DNA of 64,000 bases from Marispirochaeta aestuarii (GCF_002087085.1 NZ_MWQY01000005.1:152611-216610), one strand, 5' to 3'. Shown: positions 49,378 through 57,767, counted from the first letter of the stretch. Notes: generated by a model from the letters alone, not told the origin. A program made the numbers and translations.

Positions 49378-50543
49378 TAATTACCCCCAAAATTCGCAAC
49401 AATATCTGCATGAATGCCCATCCGGTGGGCTGCGAACGGGAGACCCTGAACCAGATCGAATATGTCAGGAATAAAGGGAAATTCGCAGGGCCAAAGACTG
49501 CTCTTGTTGTGGGCTCCTCGACGGGCTACGGTCTGGCCTCAAGAATTTCCCTGGCCTTTGGCGCCGGTGCAGACACCATCGGCGTCTTTTTCGAAAAAGA
49601 GGGCAGCGACAAACGTCCCGGAACTCCCGGTTACTACAACAACAGGGCCCTCGAGAAGGCCGCCCGGGAAGCAGGGCTCAAGGCGGACAGCGTAAACGGC
49701 GACGCCTTTTCCCACGGGGTAAAAAAACAGGTTATCGATCTTATTAAAGAAAAATACGGAAGCATTGACCTGGTGATCTACAGCCTCGCCTCCCCCGTGA
49801 GGGTGGATCCTGATACGGGCGAGATGTATCGGTCCGTGCTGAAACCCCTCAAGGGGACATATACAGCCAAATCCGTCAATGCCATGACTGGTGAGGTAAG
49901 CGAAGCCTCCATCGAACCTGCCAATCAGGAGGAACTTGAGGCTACCGTAAAGGTGATGGGAGGAGAAGACTGGCAGCTCTGGATACGGGCACTCAAGGAT
50001 GCCGGTGTTCTCTCCGAAGGTGCCATGAGCGTAGCCTACTCCTATATCGGTCCTGAGGTCACCTATGCCGTATACCGGGAGGGAACCATCGGCAAGGCAA
50101 AGGAGCACCTGGAAAGGAGCGCATCGGAAATCAGTAAAATTCTTGATCCGCTGAAAGGGAAAGCCTTCGTTTCCGTGAACAAGGCCCTGGTTACCCGGGC
50201 AAGCGCAGTCATCCCCGTGGTCCCCCTCTACATGTCCATCCTCTACAAGGTCATGAAAAACAAGGGGATTCACGAAGGATGCATTGAACAGATGTACCGT
50301 CTGTTTACACAGCGGCTCTATACACAGGGGGAAATCCCCGTGGACGATGAGGGCCGTATCCGGGTAGACGACTGGGAGATGCGACCGGATGTACAGGAGG
50401 AGATCACGAAACTCTGGGAACAGGTCGATTCCGGCAACATCGAAGAGATCGGCGACATGGACGGTTACAGGGAAGATTTTCTGCGCCTGAACGGTTTCAA
50501 CGTACCCGGTGTCGACTATGATGCCGAAGTAAACGATTTTTGA
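49374..50543 (+). CDS. fabV: Enoyl-ACP (trans-2-enoyl-CoA) reductase, FabV type
   Basis: A 389-residue single-domain enoyl reductase completing each elongation cycle. Family landmarks are CMNAHPVGCERETLNQIEYV, VVGSSTGYGLASRISLAFGAG, VIYSLASPVRVDPDTGE and the active site SYIGPEVTYAVYREGTIGKA with the Y-x8-K pair. FabV is larger than FabI and is known to be insensitive to triclosan in several bacteria; some members, as in Treponema denticola, act as trans-2-enoyl-CoA reductases. It ends the fab operon, followed by a terminator. Confidence 0.95.
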   Translation: MIITPKIRNNICMNAHPVGCERETLNQIEYVRNKGKFAGPKTALVVGSSTGYGLASRISLAFGAGADTIGVFFEKEGSDKRPGTPGYYNNRALEKAAREAGLKADSVNGDAFSHGVKKQVIDLIKEKYGSIDLVIYSLASPVRVDPDTGEMYRSVLKPLKGTYTAKSVNAMTGEVSEASIEPANQEELEATVKVMGGEDWQLWIRALKDAGVLSEGAMSVAYSYIGPEVTYAVYREGTIGKAKEHLERSASEISKILDPLKGKAFVSVNKALVTRASAVIPVVPLYMSILYKVMKNKGIHEGCIEQMYRLFTQRLYTQGEIPVDDEGRIRVDDWEMRPDVQEEITKLWEQVDSGNIEEIGDMDGYREDFLRLNGFNVPGVDYDAEVNDF

Positions 50544-50557
50544 CACTTCTGTAATCA

Positions 50558-50588
50558 GCAAGCCCGGTTTTATGCCGGGCTTTATTAT
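50558..50588. terminator. Intrinsic terminator of the fab operon
   Basis: AAGCCCGG and CCGGGCTT form an 8-bp stem with a 7-base loop, then TTATTATA. The complementary side also has A-rich sequence, so it may serve the convergent transporter gene too. Confidence 0.85.
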
Positions 50589-50594
50589 AGGTGC

Positions 50595-51296
50595 CTAGAG
50601 ATATCTCTCCCGAATCCGTTTTGCCCAGTATATAAAGGGTGTATCCGCTACCGCCACCAGCCACTTGAAAAGATACGTGGTAATAAGAATGTCGATGAGA
50701 ACACGTACCTCGTAGATACCCCAGAAAGCGATCAGGACAAAAATAACTGAGTCTATTAACTGACTCACCATGGTACTCAGATTGTTGCGGATCCAGATAT
50801 GCCTGTCTTCGGGAAATCGGCTGCGCCAGAAACTGTAGGCCCATACATCGTGGCGCTGAGAAAGAATATATGCCACGAGACTGGCTCCCGCCACCCGGGG
50901 CATAACGAGAAATATCGTTGCCAGCGCTCCCTGGGCAAAATCGGAGGGTGCCGGTATGAACCAGAGGGCGATATTCATGAAAAGGGTCATAACAAGAACA
51001 GCGAAGAACCCTACCCACACAGCCTTTTTTGCCTCCTCTTTTCCATGATTCTCCGAAAGAATATCGGTAACCAGAAAGGATGTGGCATAGACAATATTGC
51101 CCAGGGTTGCCGCAAGGCCAAAGATATGTACGGTTTTGAGGACCTGTATGTTCGCAATAATTACAGAGATCGGAATCCAGACAAAAAGTCCGGTTTTTCC
51201 CATTATGCGATATAATGCGATGATCGTAAAAAAATTGATAAACAGAAACGCCACCCACAGGGCTTCGTTCTGAAAAGGAAAAACCAGGTCTGCCAT
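50595..51296 (-). CDS. Queuosine precursor transporter (YhhQ/VUT family)
   Basis: A 233-residue membrane protein with about six helices of the YhhQ family, which imports queuosine precursors such as preQ0/preQ1 or queuine. Typical sequence: SVIIANIQVLKTVHIFGLAATLGNIVYA, SFLVTDILSENHGKEEAKKAVWVGF, DVWAYSFWR and the conserved IWIRNNLSTMVSQLIDSVIFV. GGAGGG lies 4 bases before the ATG. The mRNA leader holds a hairpin (51313-51334) but no preQ1 riboswitch pattern. Confidence 0.92.
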   Translation of the reverse strand: MADLVFPFQNEALWVAFLFINFFTIIALYRIMGKTGLFVWIPISVIIANIQVLKTVHIFGLAATLGNIVYATSFLVTDILSENHGKEEAKKAVWVGFFAVLVMTLFMNIALWFIPAPSDFAQGALATIFLVMPRVAGASLVAYILSQRHDVWAYSFWRSRFPEDRHIWIRNNLSTMVSQLIDSVIFVLIAFWGIYEVRVLIDILITTYLFKWLVAVADTPFIYWAKRIRERYL

Positions 51297-51312
51297 CTGC
51301 CCTCCGTAAAAT

Positions 51313-51334
51313 CGGATAGTTTAGCAAACTACCG
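51313..51334 (-). other. Hairpin in the leader of the queuosine transporter gene
   Basis: CGG-TAGTTT-GCT-AAACTA-T-CCG can form a 9-bp stem with one bulged base and a 3-base loop. It lies 17 bases before the ATG. No T run follows in either direction. Confidence 0.4.
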
Positions 51335-51381
51335 GATGGGTAAGTTTTTTTCAAGTACCCCGAAACAGGAACCGCGATATA

Positions 51382-52731
51382 TCAGCGGGAAGACTCTCGG
51401 GAAATCCGTATGGGCAGAGCTTCGATGAGTCCCGGCAGATAATCCTGTTCTTCTGCAAGTTTCTGAAAGAGCTTTTTGATAGTGCGCTCATGGGCCTGGC
51501 TGATGGTGAGACCACCGTCCTTCATATCCGCGCTCTGGTAGGTATGCAGTATCTGCCCCTGATACTCAACCTGGATTATCAGCCGCGCCTGGGAGATCTC
51601 CAGAGTGTTGTCCCGGTATCGGGGAAAATCCTCCAGTAGCAGTTTGCAGCGAAGGGTATATTCGGTATCGCTTTGTTCATCCGCCAGGGAAAAGGGCAGT
51701 CCTGATGTAAAAAAGAGTGCGGAAGCCATCTCAGGTATTCCCCTTGCAGTAATATCAGCATCATACTCCATTACAAAACGGAGAGGCAGAGGCAGAACAT
51801 GAACCGCTATCTCCGTCTGTACGGAGGGGAGATTCAGGTAATAATCGCTTCGATCTATCCCCAGGGCTTCAAGCTGAAGATCAACTGATATACTCCCGCG
51901 TCCCAGGGGTATCCTGGATAAATCAATCTGAAATTCATACAGCCCCTCCTCGCGGGTAGTACCGCTTTTCAGGACTTCGTCACCCAGGCTGACAAGCAGG
52001 GGAATACTTCCGGAGGGAATATCCCCCTGGACTCTGGCAGCGGCTTCCGCTGTCTCCCCGGCACGTCCCGCGAGGCTGTCGGGCTGAACGGTAATACTGA
52101 GAAGACTGAGAATATTCGCCGTCTTTCTTTCAATCAGGTCCAGAAGATTTCCCCGGGTGTCGCCAAGTTCTCCTGCCAGGCCTGCGAAATACGGTGAATC
52201 CAGGAGCAATTCGTGGCCCTTCTGAAGCAGTGAGAGGGCTTCGGACGCAGTGAGGTCCTCTTCGGTATAAACGGGAACGAGCAGCTCTTCGATTCTTCGG
52301 GCCAGCTCCTTCTTTTGCTTCTCCAGTTGATCCCTGGAAATCCTCATATAGATCCAGTAGCCCTGCCGGAGGGAATAGTAACTGTCCACAACCTCGGCCC
52401 CCTCAAGGGTCTGATAAACCCTCTCTTCGATTCTGCGTTTGAAGGACTGAAAATGATCCCCCTCCGCGGATTCGGATATCTCGGTTGCAGTTTCTGCGAT
52501 TATTGAGGTTGAAATGGAAGCGGCCAGATTGCTCAGGGCGTCCTGACGGGCCTTCGCCGCAGCTACCGACTGGACGGGATCATCGGATGAGCCGATACCT
52601 ATATAGTATTTATCTTCCGAGGGGTGACGCTCAATCCATTTCGGCTGTTCCGGAGCGCTGAGACAGGAGAACATAATGAACAGCACTGAAGTATACACGC
52701 ATGCCCTGAAGATTGATTTTTTTCCCGTCAT
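51382..52731 (-). CDS. LPP20-family lipoprotein (large)
   Basis: A 449-residue exported lipoprotein: hydrophobic signal ending in the lipobox FIMFSC (Cys about 23). Residues about 28-190 are an LPP20-like module: PKWIERHPSEDKYYIGIGSSD with a long alanine-rich helix (AAKARQDALSNLAASI), then WIYMRISRDQLEKQKKELA. The rest is beta-rich (ITVQPDSLAGRAGETAEAAA and following) and has a second family-like part near the C-terminus (ISQARLIIQVEYQGQILHTY). LPP20 proteins are surface or periplasmic lipoproteins of uncertain function. It is downstream of the next LPP20-like gene with 30 bases between. Confidence 0.82.
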   Translation of the reverse strand: MTGKKSIFRACVYTSVLFIMFSCLSAPEQPKWIERHPSEDKYYIGIGSSDDPVQSVAAAKARQDALSNLAASISTSIIAETATEISESAEGDHFQSFKRRIEERVYQTLEGAEVVDSYYSLRQGYWIYMRISRDQLEKQKKELARRIEELLVPVYTEEDLTASEALSLLQKGHELLLDSPYFAGLAGELGDTRGNLLDLIERKTANILSLLSITVQPDSLAGRAGETAEAAARVQGDIPSGSIPLLVSLGDEVLKSGTTREEGLYEFQIDLSRIPLGRGSISVDLQLEALGIDRSDYYLNLPSVQTEIAVHVLPLPLRFVMEYDADITARGIPEMASALFFTSGLPFSLADEQSDTEYTLRCKLLLEDFPRYRDNTLEISQARLIIQVEYQGQILHTYQSADMKDGGLTISQAHERTIKKLFQKLAEEQDYLPGLIEALPIRISRESSR

Positions 52732-52761
52732 TCCATACCTCTGAGTTTTTGGACCATCGAT

Positions 52762-53688
52762 TTATCTCCGCGGCAGCACAGCAAGGGAATAAAAATAGGA
52801 ACCCTCCGGACTCCGCCAGCGGGATACAATCCGGAAACCTTTTACTGTGGCACTTGAATACTGATATACATCCTCCTGAAAGGATGAACCCCTGCCTTCC
52901 GTTGATCTCACATCATAGCTGGCTTCAACTCCTGCTGCCAGCTGCAGCAGTATTTCAGCCAGGGCCGCCTTGTCGGCTTCAGCGATGGAATCGGCAAAAC
53001 GAAGCCTGGGACGGGATATGCCGAGCCCCAGGTAATACCCTTCAATCTCCGGTACCCGGCCGATCCACCCGGGTTCGCTGATACCCGACAGTATATCTAT
53101 GTCCGGATATTCTTCAGGGGATGCGACAGCGGTCAGGGACGGAAATCGCACCAGCGCGTAGCTCCCGGTTTCGTCCTGATGCAGTGTGCGTACTTCAGCC
53201 TCCTCCACAAAGAGCGGGACGAGATCCTGATTGTAATACAATCGAAGGTCCTCCGCGTATCCTGTACCTTCGCGAAAAGTTCCCCGAAAGGATGAGACCT
53301 GAGCGGCGATACCCGCATACCGTGCGGCCTGATCAGCGGCATTTCTGATACACTGCCTGAGTTCCTCTGTGCGGGAAACCCTGGGGAAGGATGTACCCAG
53401 AAACAGAGGCCTCTCCCTGGCATTTTCCGGAAGCCATACCCACCAGGGTAAGCGGACAGGCAGCCAGGAGGGTCCAGGCTCAGGAGGCGGCACAACCTCC
53501 TCGGCACGGGGCAGATCAAGATCCCCGGTGATCGGCATACGCAGATCCTGCCAGGTTGAATATGCCCTGCCCGTCTCCATGGCGGGATCAGCCGGCACAT
53601 CCGCAGACTCCGGGGTACTGGTACAGGAAGCAAGGGACAGCATAACTGGAAGAAAAAAAAGCAGCCGGAACAGACTATTACCTGCCAT
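52762..53688 (-). CDS. LPP20-like lipoprotein with two related modules
   Basis: A 308-residue lipoprotein with lipobox SLASC (Cys about 22) and a proline-rich linker (EVVPPPEPGPSWLPV). Two module-like parts are visible: WVWLPENARERPLFLGTSFP with NAADQAARYAGIAAQVSS, and WIGRVPEIEGYYLGLGISRP with AEADKAALAEILLQLAAGVE. Both repeat the W...YYxGxG plus alanine-rich-helix pattern of the LPP20 group. Ends with beta strands (YSSATVKGFRIVSRW). A likely operon partner of the 449-residue gene. Function unknown. Confidence 0.78.
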   Translation of the reverse strand: MAGNSLFRLLFFLPVMLSLASCTSTPESADVPADPAMETGRAYSTWQDLRMPITGDLDLPRAEEVVPPPEPGPSWLPVRLPWWVWLPENARERPLFLGTSFPRVSRTEELRQCIRNAADQAARYAGIAAQVSSFRGTFREGTGYAEDLRLYYNQDLVPLFVEEAEVRTLHQDETGSYALVRFPSLTAVASPEEYPDIDILSGISEPGWIGRVPEIEGYYLGLGISRPRLRFADSIAEADKAALAEILLQLAAGVEASYDVRSTEGRGSSFQEDVYQYSSATVKGFRIVSRWRSPEGSYFYSLAVLPRR

Positions 53689-53704
53689 GCCTCTATTCTA
53701 TTCT

Positions 53705-53743
53705 AAAAAAAGACGGTACGAAACTGATCGCACCGTCTTTTTT
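53705..53743 (-). terminator. Intrinsic terminator after the small LPP20 lipoprotein gene
   Basis: AAAAAAGACGGT and ACCGTCTTTTTT form a 12-bp stem around a 15-base loop in which further pairing is possible. On the minus strand the T run follows the stem. Confidence 0.85.
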
Positions 53744-53771
53744 GGTAAATAATTATAAGCTTATCGAGCTG

Positions 53772-54311
53772 TTATTTTGCCAGTTCAGCGTCGAGCCACT
53801 TCATTGCTTCGTCGGCTTTAAACTCCGCGAATGCGGCATCTTCGTTCCGTACAAAGAGCTCCTTTTCAGCAGCCTCCCGGAGGGCGCTTTTTTCGTACAT
53901 AACCATAACATATACCGTACCGTCATCGTCCCGGTAGGTCTCGACAACCTTGGAACCGTTAAGGGTGGCGGAAGCGACCTGTTTCGTCACGGTTTCCAGG
54001 AATTCGATGACCTGACGGTTACCGTCAACCCCGGCTTCCTGAGCATACTGCTTGACGGCACTGTCAACCTGGACCTCTACCTGGGCGGCAATTTCAGCCC
54101 GGGCGTTGGCTGTAGCCGCGGTGCGTGCGGTGGATAGATTTGCCGATTTGTAGTTTCCGACTCCATAGTAGGCATCGTCCGCTACGGGAGGTGCAAGAAC
54201 CCAGTCAGGAAGATCACTGGAGGGGGCAGCAGCCGGTTCCGGTGCGGAAGAACAGGAAATTACCAGTCCGATCAGGGACAGAGATACCAGTATCAAAAAT
54301 ACTCTTTTCAT
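53772..54311 (-). CDS. LPP20-family lipoprotein (small)
   Basis: A 179-residue lipoprotein. The signal MKRVFLILVSLSLIGLVISC ends in a lipobox Cys (residue 20). Mature sequence: SSAPEPAAAPSSDLPDWVLAP linker, DDAYYGVGNYKSANLS and a long alanine-rich helix (AATANARAEIAAQVEVQVDS), ending with YVMVMYEKSALREAAEKELF. This is the classic LPP20 layout. Start at 54311 has AAGGAG 6 bases before it. It is the first of three such genes and has its own terminator, so it may be expressed most strongly. Confidence 0.88.
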   Translation of the reverse strand: MKRVFLILVSLSLIGLVISCSSAPEPAAAPSSDLPDWVLAPPVADDAYYGVGNYKSANLSTARTAATANARAEIAAQVEVQVDSAVKQYAQEAGVDGNRQVIEFLETVTKQVASATLNGSKVVETYRDDDGTVYVMVMYEKSALREAAEKELFVRNEDAAFAEFKADEAMKWLDAELAK

Positions 54312-54384
54312 TTTTTTCTCCTTTGCCAAAGAAAGCCTTTGAAGTATAGCCTACTCCTTTCCATGGTCCTTTTCAAGTTTTCTT

Positions 54385-54405
54385 TGCTAAAATTATACCA
54401 CAGGT
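54385..54405 (-). promoter_or_regulatory. Extended -10 promoter of the small LPP20 lipoprotein gene
   Basis: Minus strand TGG-TATAAT (TATAAT at 54392-54397), about 80 bases before the ATG. No clear -35 is seen, which is acceptable for an extended -10. Confidence 0.45.
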
Positions 54406-54442
54406 AAATTGATTTTTACGTATCTTCATGTAATTATGAGCC

Positions 54443-54673
54443 ATGGCCCGTGCAAAATCATACTATTTCATCATAGACAGACTTACCCCGGAAAAAGCCC
54501 TCCTTCTTAAACGCGGTTTGCTGGAACTTTCGGCGGTAACGGACGTAAAAGTGGATACAAGAACCAGCCTTGCTGAAGTGAAAGCCACACGAAAGATCGA
54601 GGAGGATGTAAAGACGGCATGCTCCCTGGCCGGACTTGAACTTCGTACCCGGATAGACAGAAAGGATTTTTAG
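54443..54673 (+). CDS. Small protein of unknown function (ferredoxin-like fold predicted)
   Basis: A 76-residue protein: KSYYFIIDRLTPEKALLLKRGLLELSAVTDVKVDTRTSLAEVKATRKIEEDVKTACSLAGLEL in outline reads beta-alpha-beta-beta-alpha-beta (positions about 5-67). This resembles the HMA/heavy-metal-associated fold, but the CxxC metal motif is absent. No ribosome site is visible before the ATG. It lies between divergent lipoprotein and birA genes; no operon partner is obvious (61 bases to birA). Function unknown. Confidence 0.6.
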   Translation: MARAKSYYFIIDRLTPEKALLLKRGLLELSAVTDVKVDTRTSLAEVKATRKIEEDVKTACSLAGLELRTRIDRKDF

Positions 54674-54733
54674 CTCCTCACCCGGTGATTGAAGAGGAAC
54701 GATGGCACCTCTACTTGAACAATCCCGCGATTC

Positions 54734-55705
54734 ATGTTAACCGTAATGAATCTTATGGTTAACGAGAACTCCGTATCGCGAAGCACCTTGCTCAATCACC
54801 TCCGTAAAAACAGTGATCCCCTTTCGGGAACGGATCTGGGCGGAATTCTTGGCATATCCCGGGTTGCGGTACGAAAACATATACTCAGGCTGGCAAAGGA
54901 AGGTTTTGTTATCGAGTCAGGCAGGAAGGGATATCGTCTGCTGTCCGAGCCCGAATTCCCCTCTCCTTCGGAATACGACTCCGGCACAATCCATATACAG
55001 AACGAGGTTGAATCCACCATGGAAGAGGCCTCACGAAACTCTCTCCGTAATTGTGAAGATATACAGTTTTACCTCGCCCGCAGGCAGAAAGCAGGCCGGG
55101 GAAGAAACAGAAAATCCTGGGTTTCCCCTGACGGCGGCCTGTATCTGACTGCTGCCTTTCGTCCCCGGCTTCCGGCAGCTTATATCTCCCTCTACATAAT
55201 AGAAACCGGCCTGGCCCTGGTCGATTCCTTACGGGAACACTATGGCGTGGATTGCCGGTTCCGCTGGCCCAACGATCTATTCGTGAACGAAAAGAAGCTT
55301 GGAGGACTGCTGCTTGAAGTATCCGGTCCGGCGGAATCCCCTGATCATGCTTTTCTCGGTTTAGGCCTGAACGTACTTTCCTCGGTCCATTTTTCGGAAA
55401 CGGGCGATCGCCGGGTCACCTGCCTTCAGAACGAGATTCCCGGCGGCGGCCGGGACCTCCCGGATTTAAAAACACTGTTCGAAACCTTGAAACCGGTTAT
55501 AGAGTCTTCCCTCGGAATGATCGAAGCGGACAAGGTCCGGAAGCACTGGAGGGCCAGGACCTCTACTCAGGGAAAGGTTATGAGGATTGATGATACCGAT
55601 TATACCGTCCGGAATCTCGCCCTTAACGGGTCCCTGATTGTCGCTGACAAGGACGGGACATTGTACGAAATCGCACCGGGTCCGCGAATAATGGGGCCCA
55701 GGTGA
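54734..55705 (+). CDS. birA: Biotin-[acetyl-CoA carboxylase] ligase and biotin repressor (BirA)
   Basis: A 323-residue bifunctional BirA. The N-terminal winged helix is LSGTDLGGILGISRVAVRKHI with GRKGYRLLSE. The ligase part has the biotin loop GRGRNRKSWVSPDGGLYLTA, WPNDLFVNEKKLGGLLLEV with the catalytic lysine, and HAFLGLGLNV; the C-terminal SH3-like domain starts at STQGKVMRID. It would biotinylate the fused carboxylase and repress its own operon. Starts at 54734, 54746 and 54755 are all in frame and none has a ribosome site. A BirA-box-like repeat overlaps this start region. bioY follows 25 bases later. Confidence 0.93.
   Translation: MLTVMNLMVNENSVSRSTLLNHLRKNSDPLSGTDLGGILGISRVAVRKHILRLAKEGFVIESGRKGYRLLSEPEFPSPSEYDSGTIHIQNEVESTMEEASRNSLRNCEDIQFYLARRQKAGRGRNRKSWVSPDGGLYLTAAFRPRLPAAYISLYIIETGLALVDSLREHYGVDCRFRWPNDLFVNEKKLGGLLLEVSGPAESPDHAFLGLGLNVLSSVHFSETGDRRVTCLQNEIPGGGRDLPDLKTLFETLKPVIESSLGMIEADKVRKHWRARTSTQGKVMRIDDTDYTVRNLALNGSLIVADKDGTLYEIAPGPRIMGPR
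54735..54764. promoter_or_regulatory. Candidate BirA operator
   Basis: TGTTAACC-N14-GGTTAACG forms an inverted repeat matching the known bacterial BirA box pattern (TTGTTAACC...GGTTAACAA type) with 7 of 8 arm pairs. It overlaps the start codons of birA. It probably autoregulates the birA-bioYMN operon by biotin level. Confidence 0.75.
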
Positions 55706-55730
55706 CAACAGACTTTCATCGGGAGTACGG

Positions 55731-56276
55731 ATGAATCAGAAACAGCTTTCCATGGCCATTCACTCAGCAGTATTTTCCTCTCTTATTATTCTGGGGACCT
55801 TCATCCGGATACCCCTTGGACCGGTTCCCATTGTTCTGGCTAATTTCTTTGTTATTCTCTCCGGACTTTTTCTCGGTCCCCTCTGGGGCAGCCTTTCTGT
55901 ACTGATCTATCTTCTTCTCGGCGCCCTCGGTCTTCCCGTTTTCAGCGCCGGCGGCGGATTCGCTGTCTTTTTGGGCCCAACTGGAGGGTATCTTCTGGGG
56001 TATCCCGCGGGTTCCTTCCTGGCAGGACTTATCAGCCGGATAAATCCGAAAAGACTCACCGTTCTGCTGCTCTCCGCCGGTCTCGGAACGGCTGTCATCT
56101 ACCTGCTTGGAGTCCCGTGGCTCATATGGAGGATTTCCGCCGCCACGGGAGAGGGTGTTTCTCTTGCCAGGGGGCTACTGATCGGTATGGTTCCCTTTAT
56201 ACCCGGGGATGTACTCAAAATCACTGCCGCCGCCATTGTCGCCCGTTCCCTGAACAGACTTGTCAGTCACCAATGA
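55731..56276 (+). CDS. bioY: Biotin ECF transporter substrate-binding subunit
   Basis: A 181-residue six-helix S component that captures biotin at the membrane. Typical sequences are IRIPLGPVPIVLANFFVILSGLFLGPLWGSLSV (positions about 22-54) and FLGPTGGYLLGYPAGSFLAG. GGGAG lies 6 bases before the ATG. It overlaps bioM by 4 bases. The complete BioYMN set next to birA indicates import of biotin; no biotin synthesis genes are in the window. Confidence 0.95.
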   Translation: MNQKQLSMAIHSAVFSSLIILGTFIRIPLGPVPIVLANFFVILSGLFLGPLWGSLSVLIYLLLGALGLPVFSAGGGFAVFLGPTGGYLLGYPAGSFLAGLISRINPKRLTVLLLSAGLGTAVIYLLGVPWLIWRISAATGEGVSLARGLLIGMVPFIPGDVLKITAAAIVARSLNRLVSHQ

Positions 56277-57025
56277 ATGAACCTGTTCTGAGCTTCCAGG
56301 ATGTGGGATACCGTTTTTCCGACGGGTTCTGGGGTCTGAAACATGTTAATCTTGAACTCTTTGCCGGAGAACTCCTGCTTCTGGCGGGATCCAACGGGGC
56401 GGGTAAAACCCTCCTCATGCGTCATGCCAACGGTCTGGCCAGGCCGACGGAAGGAAGAGTCCTGTATCGGGGGGAGGAAGTACACAAGGCAGGCAGGAAG
56501 ATCAGACAGAGAATAGGCCTGGTTTTCCAGCATCCCGAGGAACAGATAATAGAAGAAAGCGTGGCCGCGGAGATTGCCTTTGGTCCCGGGAACCTGGGAA
56601 TCCGGGGGGAACGACTGAAAAGCCTGGTTGAATCCAACCTGGAGCTTTTCGGACTCGCCCCGTATGCGGAACGACATCCAATGACCCTCTCCGGTGGAGA
56701 ACGCCGGCGCCTGGCCCTCGCCTCGGTACTGGCCATGGAACCGGATATCCTGCTTCTGGATGAACCCTTTATGGAGCTCGATTATCCCGGGGTCCGTTCG
56801 CTGCTCTCTGTGCTGCTGAAACTCCATGCCGCCGGGCAGGGAATCTGCGTAATCACCCACGATGTGGGGAAAATCCTGGCCCACTGTGACCGACTGGCCC
56901 TTATGAAGGACGGAACACTCAGCGCAGCGGGAAAACCGGAAGATCTGGTGGGACAGCTGGAGGAACACGGAGTGCGGAATCCCTGCCGGGGTGGAATGCT
57001 CCTGGAGCATGCGTCGTGGAGATGA
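56273..57025 (+). CDS. bioM: Biotin ECF transporter ATPase
   Basis: A 250-residue energy-coupling factor ATPase. Walker A is LAGSNGAGKTLLMRHANGL, the Q-loop VFQHPEEQIIEESVAAEIAFG is typical of ECF/CbiO ATPases, the signature is LSGGERRRLALASVL and Walker B is ILLLDEPFMELDYPG, with the switch His in VITHDVGK. Overlaps bioY and bioN by 4 bases each. With BioN it powers BioY, and may serve no other S component. Confidence 0.93.
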   Translation: MNEPVLSFQDVGYRFSDGFWGLKHVNLELFAGELLLLAGSNGAGKTLLMRHANGLARPTEGRVLYRGEEVHKAGRKIRQRIGLVFQHPEEQIIEESVAAEIAFGPGNLGIRGERLKSLVESNLELFGLAPYAERHPMTLSGGERRRLALASVLAMEPDILLLDEPFMELDYPGVRSLLSVLLKLHAAGQGICVITHDVGKILAHCDRLALMKDGTLSAAGKPEDLVGQLEEHGVRNPCRGGMLLEHASWR

Positions 57026-57738
57026 GTTTTCCCCTTACCCCGGGGAAGTCACTGCTTCACCGTTACGACCCGCGGCTCAAGCTTGTCGTGCTGCTTGCCG
57101 CAGCAATGGGGGTACATCGGGCATCCGTGGCGGAACTTTCCGTTATGGCCCTGGGGCTGAGCATCGCACTTCCGGTTTTCCTTTCCCCCCGGCGTATTGC
57201 CCTGAGACAGATATGCTCCGCCTTTCGATTTGCCCTGGTACTCCTGATTCTGTCCATCGCAGCGGCGGGGGCATCTTCCTTTTCCATACTTCTCGCGTTT
57301 TCCACGCGCCTGTATACCTGGGTTGTTCTGGGCTTTCTTTACATCGGGACCACCAGTGTTTCTCAAATCCGCGGAACCTTCTACGCCCTCAGCCGATGGA
57401 TCCCCGGTTTTCCGGCAGCCTCGTTTGCCCTTATGATATCCATAACCTTGAGTTTTCTGCCCCGTTTTGACCGTGCCCTGACAAGCGGGCGGGAAGCCCT
57501 GGCATCAAGGGGGGGCGTTCCATGGTACCGGCCTGTAAGGAAAATAAAGGCTATAAGTATCCCTCTGCTTCTGCGTACTGTCAGACAGTCAGTTCAGTTA
57601 AGCGAGGCCCTGTATGCAAGGGGATTCCACGAAAACCGGTCATTTCCCCTTGGAAAAATACCCCGGCTGCAATTGCTTGTCACCGCCGCAATTATCGCGA
57701 CACACCTCTGGTTTACGGTTTTTTTTCGTATACCTTGA
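57022..57738 (+). CDS. bioN: Biotin ECF transporter transmembrane subunit
   Basis: A 238-residue EcfT-type protein with about five helices. It begins LTPGKSLLHRYDPRLKLVVLL (the family start HxLDPRxK pattern) and carries two coupling-helix Ala-Arg-Gly-type motifs, ALASRGG and LYARGFHEN. The ATG at 57022 overlaps the bioM stop; a GTG at 57016 is less likely. Completes the BioYMN importer. Confidence 0.9.
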   Translation: MSFPLTPGKSLLHRYDPRLKLVVLLAAAMGVHRASVAELSVMALGLSIALPVFLSPRRIALRQICSAFRFALVLLILSIAAAGASSFSILLAFSTRLYTWVVLGFLYIGTTSVSQIRGTFYALSRWIPGFPAASFALMISITLSFLPRFDRALTSGREALASRGGVPWYRPVRKIKAISIPLLLRTVRQSVQLSEALYARGFHENRSFPLGKIPRLQLLVTAAIIATHLWFTVFFRIP

Positions 57739-57767
57739 AGGCTATCTCAGGTTATACTCCTTGTAAG

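Noticed and set aside
51297..51381. preQ1 riboswitch before the queuosine transporter gene
   Set aside because: No class I, II or III consensus could be matched; only a simple hairpin is present, so no riboswitch is claimed.
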